A DNA stretch of 64,000 nucleotides from an uncultured Clostridia bacterium (GTDB lineage Bacteria > Bacillota > Clostridia > Oscillospirales > Acutalibacteraceae): positions 18,390 through 82,389 of the forward strand of contig CAKZZS010000033.1 of NCBI GenBank assembly GCA_937884975.1. Direction: 5' to 3'. The position numbers and the translations under genes are program-made. Shown piece by piece: positions 18,209-26,780 of this stretch; position 1 is the first letter of the stretch; each line of letters opens with the position of its first letter. The notes beneath the pieces are model-generated. The model ran no database searches. It was not told the DNA's origin and saw only the letters and a list, made by a program, of their open reading frames with translations.

Positions 18209-19693
18209 ATGGACACAAGATTCGCTATTTCCGAATACCGTGACGCGGCTGAAGTCAACAGAAAGCTTGACGAGCTTATTAAAAAGCCTATTTATACGGT
18301 AACGGATGAAGCTCTTAAGGATTATGTTGAGAATTATTTTGAAAAGAAGTGCGCTTCGTCAAAAAAGATGATTGAAGAAGCAAAGGCAATCATTCCCGGC
18401 GGCGTTCAGCATAACCTTGCTTTCAACTATCCCTTCCCCCTTGTTATCACAAAGGCAGAGGGCGCATATCTTTACGATATTGACGGCAATAAGTACTACG
18501 ATTTCCTTCAGGCAGGCGGTCCGACAGTTCTCGGCTCAAATCCTCCCGAGGTTCGTGAGCAGGTTATTGACCTTCTTAACACCTGCGGTCCTTCAACCGG
18601 ACTTTTCCACGAGTTTGAGTACAAGCTTGCAAAGAAGGTTTCCGATTCCGTTGAGACGGTTCAGATGCTCCGTATGCAGGCTTCGGGTACAGAGGCTTGT
18701 ATGACGGCGGTTCGTGTTGCCCGTCTTGCAACAAAGAAAAAGAACATCCTTAAGATGGGCGGCGCTTATCACGGCTGGTCAGATCAGCTCGGTTACGGCA
18801 TCCGTGTTCCCGGTTCGAAATTCACCCAGGCTCACGGCGTTCCGCTCTATATCTTCAAGCACACCCAGGAATTCTTCCCCGGCGACCTTGAGGATCTTGA
18901 GAGAAAGCTCTTCCTCAACCAGTTCCGCGGCGGCACGGCGGCTGTATTTATTGAGCCCGTAGGTCCCGAAAGCGGTACTACTCCCACAAGCGCTGAATTC
19001 ATTAAGGGCGTTGAAAGACTTTGCCGTAAGTACGGTTCCCTTCTTGTATTCGATGAGGTTGTTACAGGCTTCCGTATCGGTATGTCCTGCGCTCAGGGTT
19101 ACTTCGGAGTATCCCCCGACCTTACAATATTTGGTAAGGTTATCGGCGGCGGCTACCCGGCAGCAGGCGCTATCGGCGGTAAGAAGGAATATATGCAGTA
19201 TCTCGGCGCAGGCCTTGACGCTACAGGTAATAAGAAGATTCATAAGGCATTTACGGGCGGTACTCTTTCGGCTAACCCGCTTACCTGCTGTGCAGGTTAC
19301 TTCACTCTTGAAGAAATCGACAGGCAGAACGCTTGCCAGAAGGCAGGACTTATGGGCGACAGAATGAGAGAGGGTCTCCAGAAGCTTATCGATAAGCACG
19401 GACTTCCCTTCGTAACCTGGAATGAAGGCTCTATCTGCCACCTTGAGACAGTCGGCACGCTCCACTTCTCCATCAACTGGAAGAAGCCGTGGACTATCCC
19501 CGGAGTTCTTGACGCAACAGGCGAGAGAAAAGACGTTATGACTCATATGGGCGCCGCTTACACTGCTGAAGGCGTTATCACTCTTGCAGGCAGCCGTCTT
19601 TACACATCAGCAGCTTATGACGAGAAGATGATAGACGACGCTCTTTCAAGATTCGATAAGGTATTTGAAAAGGTTGCTCTTAAAGAGGACTAA
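18209..19693 (+). CDS. Class III PLP-dependent aminotransferase, HemL-like
   Basis: 494 residues, RBS ACGGAGGT. Related to glutamate-1-semialdehyde aminomutase and other class III aminotransferases: IIPGGVQHN, ASGTEACMTAVRVAR (phosphate cup), GAYHGW, FDEVVTGFR (PLP-ring Asp region) and the Schiff-base Lys in TIFGKVIGGGYPAAG. An N-terminal extension of about 60 residues distinguishes it from HemL, and there are no other haem genes nearby. Context (FGGY kinase, class II aldolase, symporter) argues for a catabolic transaminase. Strong promoter and favoured codons suggest high expression when induced. Confidence 0.88.
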   Translation: MDTRFAISEYRDAAEVNRKLDELIKKPIYTVTDEALKDYVENYFEKKCASSKKMIEEAKAIIPGGVQHNLAFNYPFPLVITKAEGAYLYDIDGNKYYDFLQAGGPTVLGSNPPEVREQVIDLLNTCGPSTGLFHEFEYKLAKKVSDSVETVQMLRMQASGTEACMTAVRVARLATKKKNILKMGGAYHGWSDQLGYGIRVPGSKFTQAHGVPLYIFKHTQEFFPGDLEDLERKLFLNQFRGGTAAVFIEPVGPESGTTPTSAEFIKGVERLCRKYGSLLVFDEVVTGFRIGMSCAQGYFGVSPDLTIFGKVIGGGYPAAGAIGGKKEYMQYLGAGLDATGNKKIHKAFTGGTLSANPLTCCAGYFTLEEIDRQNACQKAGLMGDRMREGLQKLIDKHGLPFVTWNEGSICHLETVGTLHFSINWKKPWTIPGVLDATGERKDVMTHMGAAYTAEGVITLAGSRLYTSAAYDEKMIDDALSRFDKVFEKVALKED

Positions 19694-19707
19694 TAATAAC
19701 AACTGAA

Positions 19708-19740
19708 ATATGGGAGGATGTTTCCTCCCATATCTTTTCT
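19708..19740 (+). terminator. Intergenic hairpin (partial terminator or attenuator)
   Basis: ATATGGGAGGA (19708-19718) pairs perfectly with TCCTCCCATAT (19723-19733) around TGTT, followed by CTTTTCT. It may reduce read-through from the aminotransferase gene into the aldolase gene. Confidence 0.65.
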
Positions 19741-19758
19741 GAAAGAAACGGTGATTTT

Positions 19759-20982
19759 ATGGATATAATGGAAGCTAAAGAATTAGTCGTCAGAGCAGGC
19801 AAAGAGGTTGTCGCTTCGGGCCTTATTGCAAGAACCTGGGGCAATATTTCCTGCAGAATTGACGACAAGCAGTTTGTAATCACTCCCAGCGGAAAACCCT
19901 ATGAAACCCTTACGCCTGATGAAATAGTTCTCGTAAATATTGAGGACTGCTCTTATGACGGCGACGTAAAGCCGTCGAGCGAAAAGGGTATTCACGCCGA
20001 GGCTTACAAACTTCGTCCCGAGGTTAATTTCGTTATTCATACGCATCAGAAAATCGCGTCGGTTGTCAGCGCTCTGGGTCTGGATATAAACAATGTCACC
20101 GGCAAGAGCAAGGACGTTATCGGAGACTACGTTCCCGTCGGTTCGTACGGACTTCCCGGAACGGGTAAGCTTCGCAAGGGCGTTGTTGAGGCGATTTTAC
20201 GCTCGGACTCAAAGGCGGTCATTATGGCGCATCACGGCGCTCTTTGCATGGGTACGGATTACGATGACGCATTTGCGGTTGCGCGTGAATTAGAGGTTGT
20301 ATGCGAAGGCTTTATACGCAATAAATACGAAGCCGTTACGGGCGCGGTTGCTTCCGGACTTGACAGCGTGGCTTCATACGTTGCCGAAAAATTTGTCAAA
20401 AAGGCTTCGTCCGTTCCCGAGGTTGCCCCCTGCAAATCGGAGCGTGACGGCGAGGCGTTCAACATTTCCCTTATCGACGGCGACGGCGAGGTAACAAGGG
20501 TCGACATAAAAACCGGAGACATTATTTCAAATAAAGACTCCGCACCCGAGACAACGGAGCTTCACCGACAGGTCTATAAAAAGCGTAAGGACGTAAACTT
20601 TATTGTTCATACAAAGACTCCCGATGTGGTTGCTGTTTCAAAGCTCGGCAGGACAATGAAACCGTTGCTTGACGACTTTGCGCAGCTTTGCGGCGCAACG
20701 GTCAGACACGCAGCCTTTGACGCAAACAACACTCTTAAGACAAGCAAAAAGGTTGTTAAGGCTCTTAAGGGCAGGAACGCAGTCTTGCTTGACAATAACG
20801 GCGCTCTTTGCGTTTCGTCAAGTGAATATGACGCGACTGCGGTAGAAATCGTTATGGATAAGGGCTGCCGCACAGAGGTTGGCGCAAGGCTGTTTGACAT
20901 AGTCAAGCCCATTAGCCCCATTGAAACAAGACTTATGAGATTTGTTTATCTCAAGAAGTATTCAAAGCAGGCGAAGAAATAA
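19759..20982 (+). CDS. Duplicated class II aldolase/adducin-family protein with degenerate second half
   Basis: 407 residues forming two tandem aldolase II domains. Domain 1 (about 1-200): TWGNISCRI, the HAEAY glutamate, the HTHQ metal pair and the AHHGALCMG histidine, so zinc ligands are intact. Domain 2 (about 225-395) keeps the fold pattern (ELHRQVYKKRKDVNFIVHT, VLLDNNGALCVSS) but has HTKT for HTH and DNNG for HHG, so it should not bind metal. Family members cleave or isomerise sugar phosphates such as fuculose-1-phosphate or ribulose-5-phosphate. A natural partner of the FGGY kinase across the divergent promoter. ATG 19768 is an alternative start. Confidence 0.87.
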   Translation: MDIMEAKELVVRAGKEVVASGLIARTWGNISCRIDDKQFVITPSGKPYETLTPDEIVLVNIEDCSYDGDVKPSSEKGIHAEAYKLRPEVNFVIHTHQKIASVVSALGLDINNVTGKSKDVIGDYVPVGSYGLPGTGKLRKGVVEAILRSDSKAVIMAHHGALCMGTDYDDAFAVARELEVVCEGFIRNKYEAVTGAVASGLDSVASYVAEKFVKKASSVPEVAPCKSERDGEAFNISLIDGDGEVTRVDIKTGDIISNKDSAPETTELHRQVYKKRKDVNFIVHTKTPDVVAVSKLGRTMKPLLDDFAQLCGATVRHAAFDANNTLKTSKKVVKALKGRNAVLLDNNGALCVSSSEYDATAVEIVMDKGCRTEVGARLFDIVKPISPIETRLMRFVYLKKYSKQAKK

Positions 20983-20997
20983 TAGAAAAATAAATGT

Positions 20998-21025
20998 AAA
21001 AAGGCGGCTGAAAAGTCGCCTTTTT
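20998..21025 (+). terminator. Intrinsic terminator after the aldolase gene
   Basis: AAAAAGGCGGCT (20998-21009), GAAA loop, AGTCGCCTTTTT (21014-21025): a twelve-pair stem with one G-U and a T-run. Confidence 0.9.
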
Positions 21026-21030
21026 GTTTC

Positions 21031-21104
21031 GTAGGGGATGACGACCTCGGCATCCCACGGATAACATCTGACTTAAACGGGTCGTCGAGGACGCCGACCC
21101 CTAC
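21031..21104. repeat. REPIN-like palindromic element
   Basis: Starts GTAGGGG and ends CCCCTAC, with inner arms GACGACC and GGTCGTC. This 74-nt imperfect palindrome shares the GTAGGGGA(C/T)G head with the REP-like copies around the RAYT transposases at 61.8-64 kb. It sits between a terminator and the next promoter region, a typical extragenic position. Confidence 0.7.
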
Positions 21105-21177
21105 AATAATATATTGCCCTATTATAAAAAGTGTGGTAAAATATTTTCGGATTTATTTTTTGCTTTGGGGGATGAAC

Positions 21178-23598
21178 ATGGCTATAAAAGAAAAGGTAGT
21201 CAACACCTTGTCAAATGTCAAAACCTATTGGCGCAGACCGCCTGAAGGCAGGTATATGACCTTTAAGGAAATCGGTGCATACGCTTTCGGCGGAATAGGT
21301 GCGTATTTCATAATTCAGTTAGGCTCGACGCTTATAGTAAGTACAACGAATATCATTGTAAGCACAGCTATAGGAATCGGTCCAAAGCACTCATACATAA
21401 TCTATTTGCTGGCGACAATTCTGAACATCCCCCTGACGGGAATCAGGGCGAATATGGTCGACAATACCAGAGGTAAGGGCGGAAAATACAGACCTTATCT
21501 TCTTTCAATGGGTATACCTACGGCTTTAATTGCGCTTGTTTATGTGTGGTTTCCTTATGACTTGATGAAGGAATTGTTCCCGGGTCAGATTTTCGGATAT
21601 GACAAGGGCTATTGGATAAAATTTGCGGTTGTATTCATTTGTAACCTCGGGCTTCATTTCTTCTTCTTCTTTTTCAAAGACGCTTACGAAAACCTTATTC
21701 ACGTTCTTTCTCCAAATACCCAGGAGAGAACCGATGTGCTCGCGGTAAAGGCTGTTGTTTATTCGCTCGCTCCGTCAATAATGAATATCGTAACCCCCAT
21801 TATTGCCGACGTTGTTTCAAATGGAAATCAGACGGACATTCGCGTATACCAATATACATATCCGGTTTATGCGGTTATCGGTATTGCTCTTACCATTGTT
21901 GTATGGGCAAACACAAAGGAAAAAATTGTTCAGGCAAAGACGCATACGATTCAGGTTCGTTTTACGGATGCGCTCAGGGAGGTTGCCAAAAACAAGTATT
22001 TCTGGATTATCGCTCTTGCAGGTTGGCTCGGATTTCTTGAGCTTGCCTACAGCAATATTCTTCTCTATTCGCAGAGCTACGGCAAAACGGCAAGCGGTAC
22101 GACTTACGGTATTGCGTGGACTGTAATCGGCAACGCCTCTCTTTGGGGAATGCTTTTTGCTCCGTTCTTTATCAAGCGCTTCGGCAAAAAGGCAGTGCTT
22201 GTCACCGTAAATCTTATGAATGTTGTGTGCATTCTTCTTATGCTTGTCAATTTCCGTTCGTTCTGGTGGCTTGTGTTCTGTGTATGGGTCAATTACCTTT
22301 TCGGCTCTGTTGAGCAGATTACAACCCCTGCAATTCAGGCGGATATACGAGATTATCAGCAGTACAAATCGGGCGAAAGAATTGACGGTATGTTTGCGGC
22401 GGTTGCGACCATAGGCAATACCGTTACGCTTGCAACATCATTTGTACTTCCTGCAATTCAGGAAAAATTCGGCATTTACGAGGGTAACGGGTATGAAAAG
22501 CCGTTTGACATTCTTGACGTCAAAACGGGCGACCCGAATTTGCTTTACAAATTTATGCCTGCGCTTATAATTATGGCGGCAGTCGGAGCATTTTTGAATG
22601 TTGTTCCGTATTTCTTCTACGATTTTACGGAGAAAAAGCAGAAAAGCATAATCCGCGTACTGAAAGTCAGGGCTTTGTTTGAGGACTATTCAAACGGTGC
22701 GCTCAGTGACGAAAACCTTGTTGAAGCAATTGAGCTTATAAACGATGCGCGCGAAAAGGCCGGCGTGGAATATGTCGAAGCCGATAAGAAAAAGTACAGG
22801 AGTATAAAGGATAAGCAGGAACGCAAGGCGGCTAGAAAGGAATACAAAGAGAGCCTTGAGCTTAACGAAGAAATTGATATTTCACGCTTCGTCTGCGAGG
22901 AGCTTGACAAGTTCAATTCAGGCGAAAAGACGGGCGAGCTTAAGGAATATTCAACTGTTTACAAGGCAGGGCTTGATGGAATAAAGGCGCTTGATATGAA
23001 TGAAATCAAAGCCGAAAAACAGGCTGCAAAGGCTATGCCGAACACCACCGCTTCCGAAAAGGCGAGTCGCAAGGCAATGATAGAAATTGCAAATGGTAAG
23101 AAAACTGCTCTTAAGGCGTACAATAAATATTATAACGGCAAACAGGATTTTGTTGAACCCGATGTGGCAGTGCTTGAGAAGTGCTTTGAGAAAGAGGACG
23201 CAATTACCGAAAAGATTTCCGAGCTTTATACGGAGCGCAAACGTCTTAAAAAAGAGGGCGAAAAGGAAGCTTTCGCAAAGATTAAAGAGGAAATCAAGGT
23301 TCAGCAGGCTGCTCTTAAAGAGGCGACTAAAGAAAGCAAAAAAGAAATGGACCGCCAGGCTTATTTCAACCGAGCCGCAAAGATTTACTGCACGGCAAGG
23401 CGCGTACTTGCCCAGGAAGAGAATTACAGACGCTATGACGAAATAGCGGCAATGTATGATGAAGCTACCGCAAGGGTTGAAGAGGCGAAGAAAACGCGAG
23501 AGGCTGAACAGGCGCGACTTGACGAAGCGGATAGACTGCTTAAAGAACAGCTTAAAGCCGAAAAAGAAGCAAAGAAAAACAGTAAGAAAAACAAATAA
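21178..23598 (+). CDS. GPH-type (MFS superfamily) sugar/cation symporter with long charged C-terminal tail
   Basis: 806 residues from ATG 21178 (GGGGG at 6 nt; ATG 21172 and GTG 21133 are weaker choices). About 12 membrane segments in the first 500 residues. GPH signatures: NMVDNTRGKGGKYRPYL-type loop (GGKYRPYLL), RTDVLAVKAVVY and DIRDYQQYKSGERIDG. GPH transporters average 450-500 aa. Here about 300 extra residues follow, highly charged, Lys/Glu/Ala-rich and predicted coiled coil (KKEGEKEAFAKIKEE and similar). Likely imports the substrate for the kinase, aldolase and aminotransferase. Confidence 0.88.
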   Translation: MAIKEKVVNTLSNVKTYWRRPPEGRYMTFKEIGAYAFGGIGAYFIIQLGSTLIVSTTNIIVSTAIGIGPKHSYIIYLLATILNIPLTGIRANMVDNTRGKGGKYRPYLLSMGIPTALIALVYVWFPYDLMKELFPGQIFGYDKGYWIKFAVVFICNLGLHFFFFFFKDAYENLIHVLSPNTQERTDVLAVKAVVYSLAPSIMNIVTPIIADVVSNGNQTDIRVYQYTYPVYAVIGIALTIVVWANTKEKIVQAKTHTIQVRFTDALREVAKNKYFWIIALAGWLGFLELAYSNILLYSQSYGKTASGTTYGIAWTVIGNASLWGMLFAPFFIKRFGKKAVLVTVNLMNVVCILLMLVNFRSFWWLVFCVWVNYLFGSVEQITTPAIQADIRDYQQYKSGERIDGMFAAVATIGNTVTLATSFVLPAIQEKFGIYEGNGYEKPFDILDVKTGDPNLLYKFMPALIIMAAVGAFLNVVPYFFYDFTEKKQKSIIRVLKVRALFEDYSNGALSDENLVEAIELINDAREKAGVEYVEADKKKYRSIKDKQERKAARKEYKESLELNEEIDISRFVCEELDKFNSGEKTGELKEYSTVYKAGLDGIKALDMNEIKAEKQAAKAMPNTTASEKASRKAMIEIANGKKTALKAYNKYYNGKQDFVEPDVAVLEKCFEKEDAITEKISELYTERKRLKKEGEKEAFAKIKEEIKVQQAALKEATKESKKEMDRQAYFNRAAKIYCTARRVLAQEENYRRYDEIAAMYDEATARVEEAKKTREAEQARLDEADRLLKEQLKAEKEAKKNSKKNK

Positions 23599-23611
23599 CA
23601 AAAAATAAAAC

Positions 23612-23652
23612 AGGCAGGCGACCGAAGGCGAAAGGTTGCCTGTCTTTTTTAT
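23612..23652 (+). terminator. Intrinsic terminator after the symporter gene
   Basis: AGGCAGGCGACC and GGTTGCCTGTCT pair over twelve positions (two G-U), followed by TTTTTT. Confidence 0.88.
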
Positions 23653-23698
23653 GGTCCGGAAAAGATTTGTATAACACTGTGGGGAACGTCGAATACTG

Positions 23699-23728
23699 TT
23701 GACAAAGCTTGATGCATTGTGATAAAAT
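23699..23728 (+). promoter_or_regulatory. Promoter of the nucleotidyltransferase-radical SAM unit
   Basis: TTGACA (23699-23704), 18-nt spacer, TAAAAT (23723-23728), about 40 nt upstream of the start codon. Confidence 0.6.
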
Positions 23729-23769
23729 ATAACGACTATGGAATATTATACTCATTTGGGGCGAAAGAA

Positions 23770-24492
23770 ATGCTCGGAATAATTCTCGCGGGCGGAAACG
23801 GCACCCGTTTTGCCGGAAAAGGCTGCTGTAAACCGCTTCTTCAGATTAACGGAAAATACCTTATAGAATACGCTTTGGACAACCTTATTTCAATGAAGGT
23901 GGACAAGGCTCTTGTGGTTGTCGGAAAATATGAAGCGGATATAAAGGCGGCTCTCGGCGACTCGTACAGAGGCGTTGAAATCGGTTACGCCGTTCAGGAC
24001 GCGCCAATGGGCTGTATCCACGCGCTTTACTGCGCTTTGCCCTATTGGAAGGGTGAAACGGTTCTGCTTTTCCTCGGCGATGAAATCTTCTGCGACTTTG
24101 ACGCCACTGCCGTTTCAAAAATCGGTGACGCCGATTTTGCGTGCGGTTATACGGTTGCGGAAAACGAAGAATCCGTTAAGGAAAACTATTCCATCTATTG
24201 CGCCGGAAAGAGTAACAGACTTGTGCGCTGTGAGGAAAAGGCGACTATTGTTCATAATAATAAAAAGGGCACGGGCTTTTGTATTTTCAATTCCGCCTGC
24301 ATAAGGCTTCTTAAGGAGCGCTACGCTTATGCCGGCGACCATTTCGTTTCCTTAAGCGACTATATGAACAACCTTATTGCCGACGGCAAAAAGGGACTTG
24401 CAATTGAAATTGCAAGGGAAGAAATCAATATCAATACGACTCAAAAGCTTCAGTACGCAAAGAAACTGTTTGGAAAAAGGACTGAAAAATGA
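23770..24492 (+). CDS. Sugar-phosphate nucleotidyltransferase-like protein (NTP transferase fold)
   Basis: 240 residues from ATG 23770; the in-frame ATG at 23719 overlaps the promoter. N-terminal GIILAGGNGTRFAGKGCCKPLL is the nucleotidyltransferase signature, with LLFLGDEIF as the metal-binding motif equivalent and GTGFCIFNSACI downstream. Such enzymes activate sugar-1-phosphates to NDP-sugars. Compact, without the left-handed helix domain. ATGA overlap with the radical SAM gene indicates translational coupling and a shared pathway. Confidence 0.85.
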   Translation: MLGIILAGGNGTRFAGKGCCKPLLQINGKYLIEYALDNLISMKVDKALVVVGKYEADIKAALGDSYRGVEIGYAVQDAPMGCIHALYCALPYWKGETVLLFLGDEIFCDFDATAVSKIGDADFACGYTVAENEESVKENYSIYCAGKSNRLVRCEEKATIVHNNKKGTGFCIFNSACIRLLKERYAYAGDHFVSLSDYMNNLIADGKKGLAIEIAREEININTTQKLQYAKKLFGKRTEK

Positions 24493-25925
24493 ACAGGGTA
24501 ATGCTTCTTTATCCGCCCGGAAAGCTTCTTCAACGCAGCGAGGACAGGGCGCAATGCAACGTCAGCGAGTCTGCGGCAAATTCCGTTCACGCGTGCAATG
24601 ACCTCGGCTATTGCGCGGCGGTTCTTCTTGAAAAGGGTTATGAGGTATTTCTTCGCGATTACCAGACCGAGGGCGCTCCGTTTGACGATGTTTTAAGCGA
24701 TATTAACAGCTTTAAACCCGATATGATAGCCTTGAGCACTACGAACACATCCGTAAGGGACGATATAGATTTTATAAATAAGATAAACAAGTCCTATAAG
24801 TGCGTAAGCGTTATGAAGGGCGCCGTTTTTTACGATATTGACCTTAAATTGCTTGAGCAGCTGGATTTGAGCAATGTTTCCTGCCTTATAGGCTGTGAAA
24901 TGGAATTTGTCATAGGAACTCTTGCCGATTTCTACCTTAAAAACGAGGGAAAGCTTGATGCTGTAAACGGTATTATTTATAAGCAGGACGGGAAATTCAA
25001 TAAAGGTCCGTTTGTTTGCGGACTTAACGACCTGAACAAACTGCCGTTTCCTGCGAGACAGCTGATGAACAATTCCCTTTATGTGCGCCCCGATACGGGC
25101 GAGCCTATGGCGACGATTCAGACGGGACTCGGCTGTCCGTCAAACTGCATATACTGCCTTACTCCCGTTATTTCCGGAAAAAAGGTCCGCAAAAGGGACG
25201 TTGAAAGCGTCTACGGTGAAATTGAGGAATGCTTTAACAAATACGGCATACGCAATTTCTTTTTCAAGGCGGACACCTTTACAATTGACAGCGACTATGC
25301 AAACGCGGTTTGCGACAGGATAATAAATTCTCCTATTCACGGAAAAATCGAGTTTACCGTTAATTCAAGGGTAAAGCCGCTTGAACTGTCACTGCTTAAA
25401 AAGCTTAAGCAGGCAGGCTGTTTTACAATTGCCGTGGGATTTGAAAGCGGCAGCGACGAAACGCTTAAAAGAATAAAAAAAGGCGCCACGGTTGAGGACA
25501 ACCTAAAGGCGGCAAAAATGATTAAAGAAGCAAAAATTCCTCTTTTCGGATTTTTTATGCTCGGCTTCCCTTGGGAGGACCGGGAAATGATTAAACAGAC
25601 GAAAAGGCTTATTCATAAAATAAATCCCGATTTTATTGAGGTTCACGTGGCAATGCCGTATTACGGTACGGGACTTTATGAAGAGTGTGAAAAATTGGGA
25701 GTGCTCTGTGACAGCGGCTTCGGTCACGATTACTATTCGCCGAACACCGTAGGAACCGTTGCGCTTTCAAGCAAACAGGTTGAAAAATTAAAAAGAAAAA
25801 TTCTTCTCGGGTTTTATCTGCGACCGAATTATATTGCAAAAAAAATGCTCGGCGCAATTAAGCAGCCGAACATTATGAGAAACTATATCCGTTACGGATT
25901 TAACCTTTTGAAAAAGAATCTTTAA
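24489..25925 (+). CDS. B12-binding-type radical SAM protein
   Basis: 478 residues. The N-terminal 180 residues have the Rossmann-like B12-binding layout (MLLYPPGKL; FKPDMIALSTTN), but no DxHxxG cobalamin motif is visible, so B12 binding is uncertain. The radical SAM domain has CPSNCIYC (CxxxCxxC, 4Fe-4S), then FFFKADTFT, VGFESGSDETLKRIKKG and FGFFMLGFPWE, the usual family order. Substrate unknown; close relatives include methyltransferases and lipid-modifying enzymes. Overlaps the nucleotidyltransferase gene and converges on a glycosyltransferase gene with no spacing. Confidence 0.88.
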   Translation: MNRVMLLYPPGKLLQRSEDRAQCNVSESAANSVHACNDLGYCAAVLLEKGYEVFLRDYQTEGAPFDDVLSDINSFKPDMIALSTTNTSVRDDIDFINKINKSYKCVSVMKGAVFYDIDLKLLEQLDLSNVSCLIGCEMEFVIGTLADFYLKNEGKLDAVNGIIYKQDGKFNKGPFVCGLNDLNKLPFPARQLMNNSLYVRPDTGEPMATIQTGLGCPSNCIYCLTPVISGKKVRKRDVESVYGEIEECFNKYGIRNFFFKADTFTIDSDYANAVCDRIINSPIHGKIEFTVNSRVKPLELSLLKKLKQAGCFTIAVGFESGSDETLKRIKKGATVEDNLKAAKMIKEAKIPLFGFFMLGFPWEDREMIKQTKRLIHKINPDFIEVHVAMPYYGTGLYEECEKLGVLCDSGFGHDYYSPNTVGTVALSSKQVEKLKRKILLGFYLRPNYIAKKMLGAIKQPNIMRNYIRYGFNLLKKNL

Positions 25926-26666
25926 TTATTTCTTTTCGCCTTTAAGACGTTTTCGCTCGCTTAAAGCGGTTTTTAAAAACGTCATACCAAGGTCAATGTA
26001 CCTTTTCGGATTATAATTTGAAGCGCCCTCGCTTCTTCTGATGTAATCCGTCGGGATTTCAATGTATTTCCCCTTCCTTTCGGCAGGTCTGAACGCGTAT
26101 TGGTAATAGGTCCTGTAAAGGTCGGTAAAATTCATTTCCCGAAGGAGGTCATAGGGATAAATCTGGAAGGTTGAAAGAAGCTCGGTTCCCCTTACCTTAA
26201 GCAGTATTTCCACGCCGAGATTTACCGCGCGGTTGCAAAGGTAATGGATAACGCCGTAGTTTTCACGCCTTGAACCCTTTTTGAATTTTGACGCGCAGAT
26301 AACCGCGTCGGGGTTCTTCTTTGAAAGCTCAATCATTTCGGGAACGGAATTCGGGTCCATTTCAAGGTCCGAGCCGATTATAAGAAAGTGAGAGCAGTTT
26401 TCGGCAATTGTTGTTGCTTCGTAAACGGCAGGGTAAAGGCCGGGGGTCTTCTGAATATGAAGCCTTACCCGAACGGGAAGAGATTTGTCCTTTTCAATTT
26501 CCCTTGCAGTTTCGGCAGAGGGACAGGAGTCGGAAAGCATAAGAATAACAATTTCCGAAATATCATTTGAATTACATTTTTTAAGCAGTATATCAACCGT
26601 GTCTTTGAGTGACTGCTGTTCGGTTGAAGCGAGAACAACAATCATCATCCGCTCAAATTTATCCAT
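25926..26666 (-). CDS. Family 2 glycosyltransferase-like protein
   Basis: 246 residues, minus strand. GT-A type pattern: IVVLASTEQQSLKDTVD start, FLIIGSDLEMDP (the DxD-type acidic motif, here SDLEMD), then RYIDLGMTFLK. No membrane segments. The N-terminus is less canonical than a usual GT2, so the donor and acceptor are unknown. Its stop abuts that of the radical SAM gene on the other strand; it is divergent from the second radical SAM gene. Confidence 0.75.
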   Translation of the reverse strand: MDKFERMMIVVLASTEQQSLKDTVDILLKKCNSNDISEIVILMLSDSCPSAETAREIEKDKSLPVRVRLHIQKTPGLYPAVYEATTIAENCSHFLIIGSDLEMDPNSVPEMIELSKKNPDAVICASKFKKGSRRENYGVIHYLCNRAVNLGVEILLKVRGTELLSTFQIYPYDLLREMNFTDLYRTYYQYAFRPAERKGKYIEIPTDYIRRSEGASNYNPKRYIDLGMTFLKTALSERKRLKGEKK

Positions 26667-26694
26667 ATTTCAACTCCGAATTTTAATAGTCTTA

Positions 26695-26722
26695 TTATTA
26701 CATATACTAAAAACTTAGTCAA
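26695..26722 (-). promoter_or_regulatory. Likely promoter of the leftward glycosyltransferase gene
   Basis: On the minus strand TTGACT (26717-26722), 16-nt spacer, TAATAA (26695-26700), about 30 nt upstream of the start codon. Confidence 0.45.
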
Positions 26723-26780
26723 GTAAGTAAATTTTTTTAAAGCAGAATTATTTGTTTTTCGTAAAGGAAGAGTCATTTAA

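Noticed and set aside
18779..19546. 255-codon ORF on the minus strand
   Set aside because: Shadow of the aminotransferase gene; no start signals.
18209..19693. Glutamate-1-semialdehyde aminomutase (hemL) of haem synthesis
   Set aside because: Extended N-terminus and catabolic neighbours with no other haem genes; kept as HemL-like aminotransferase.
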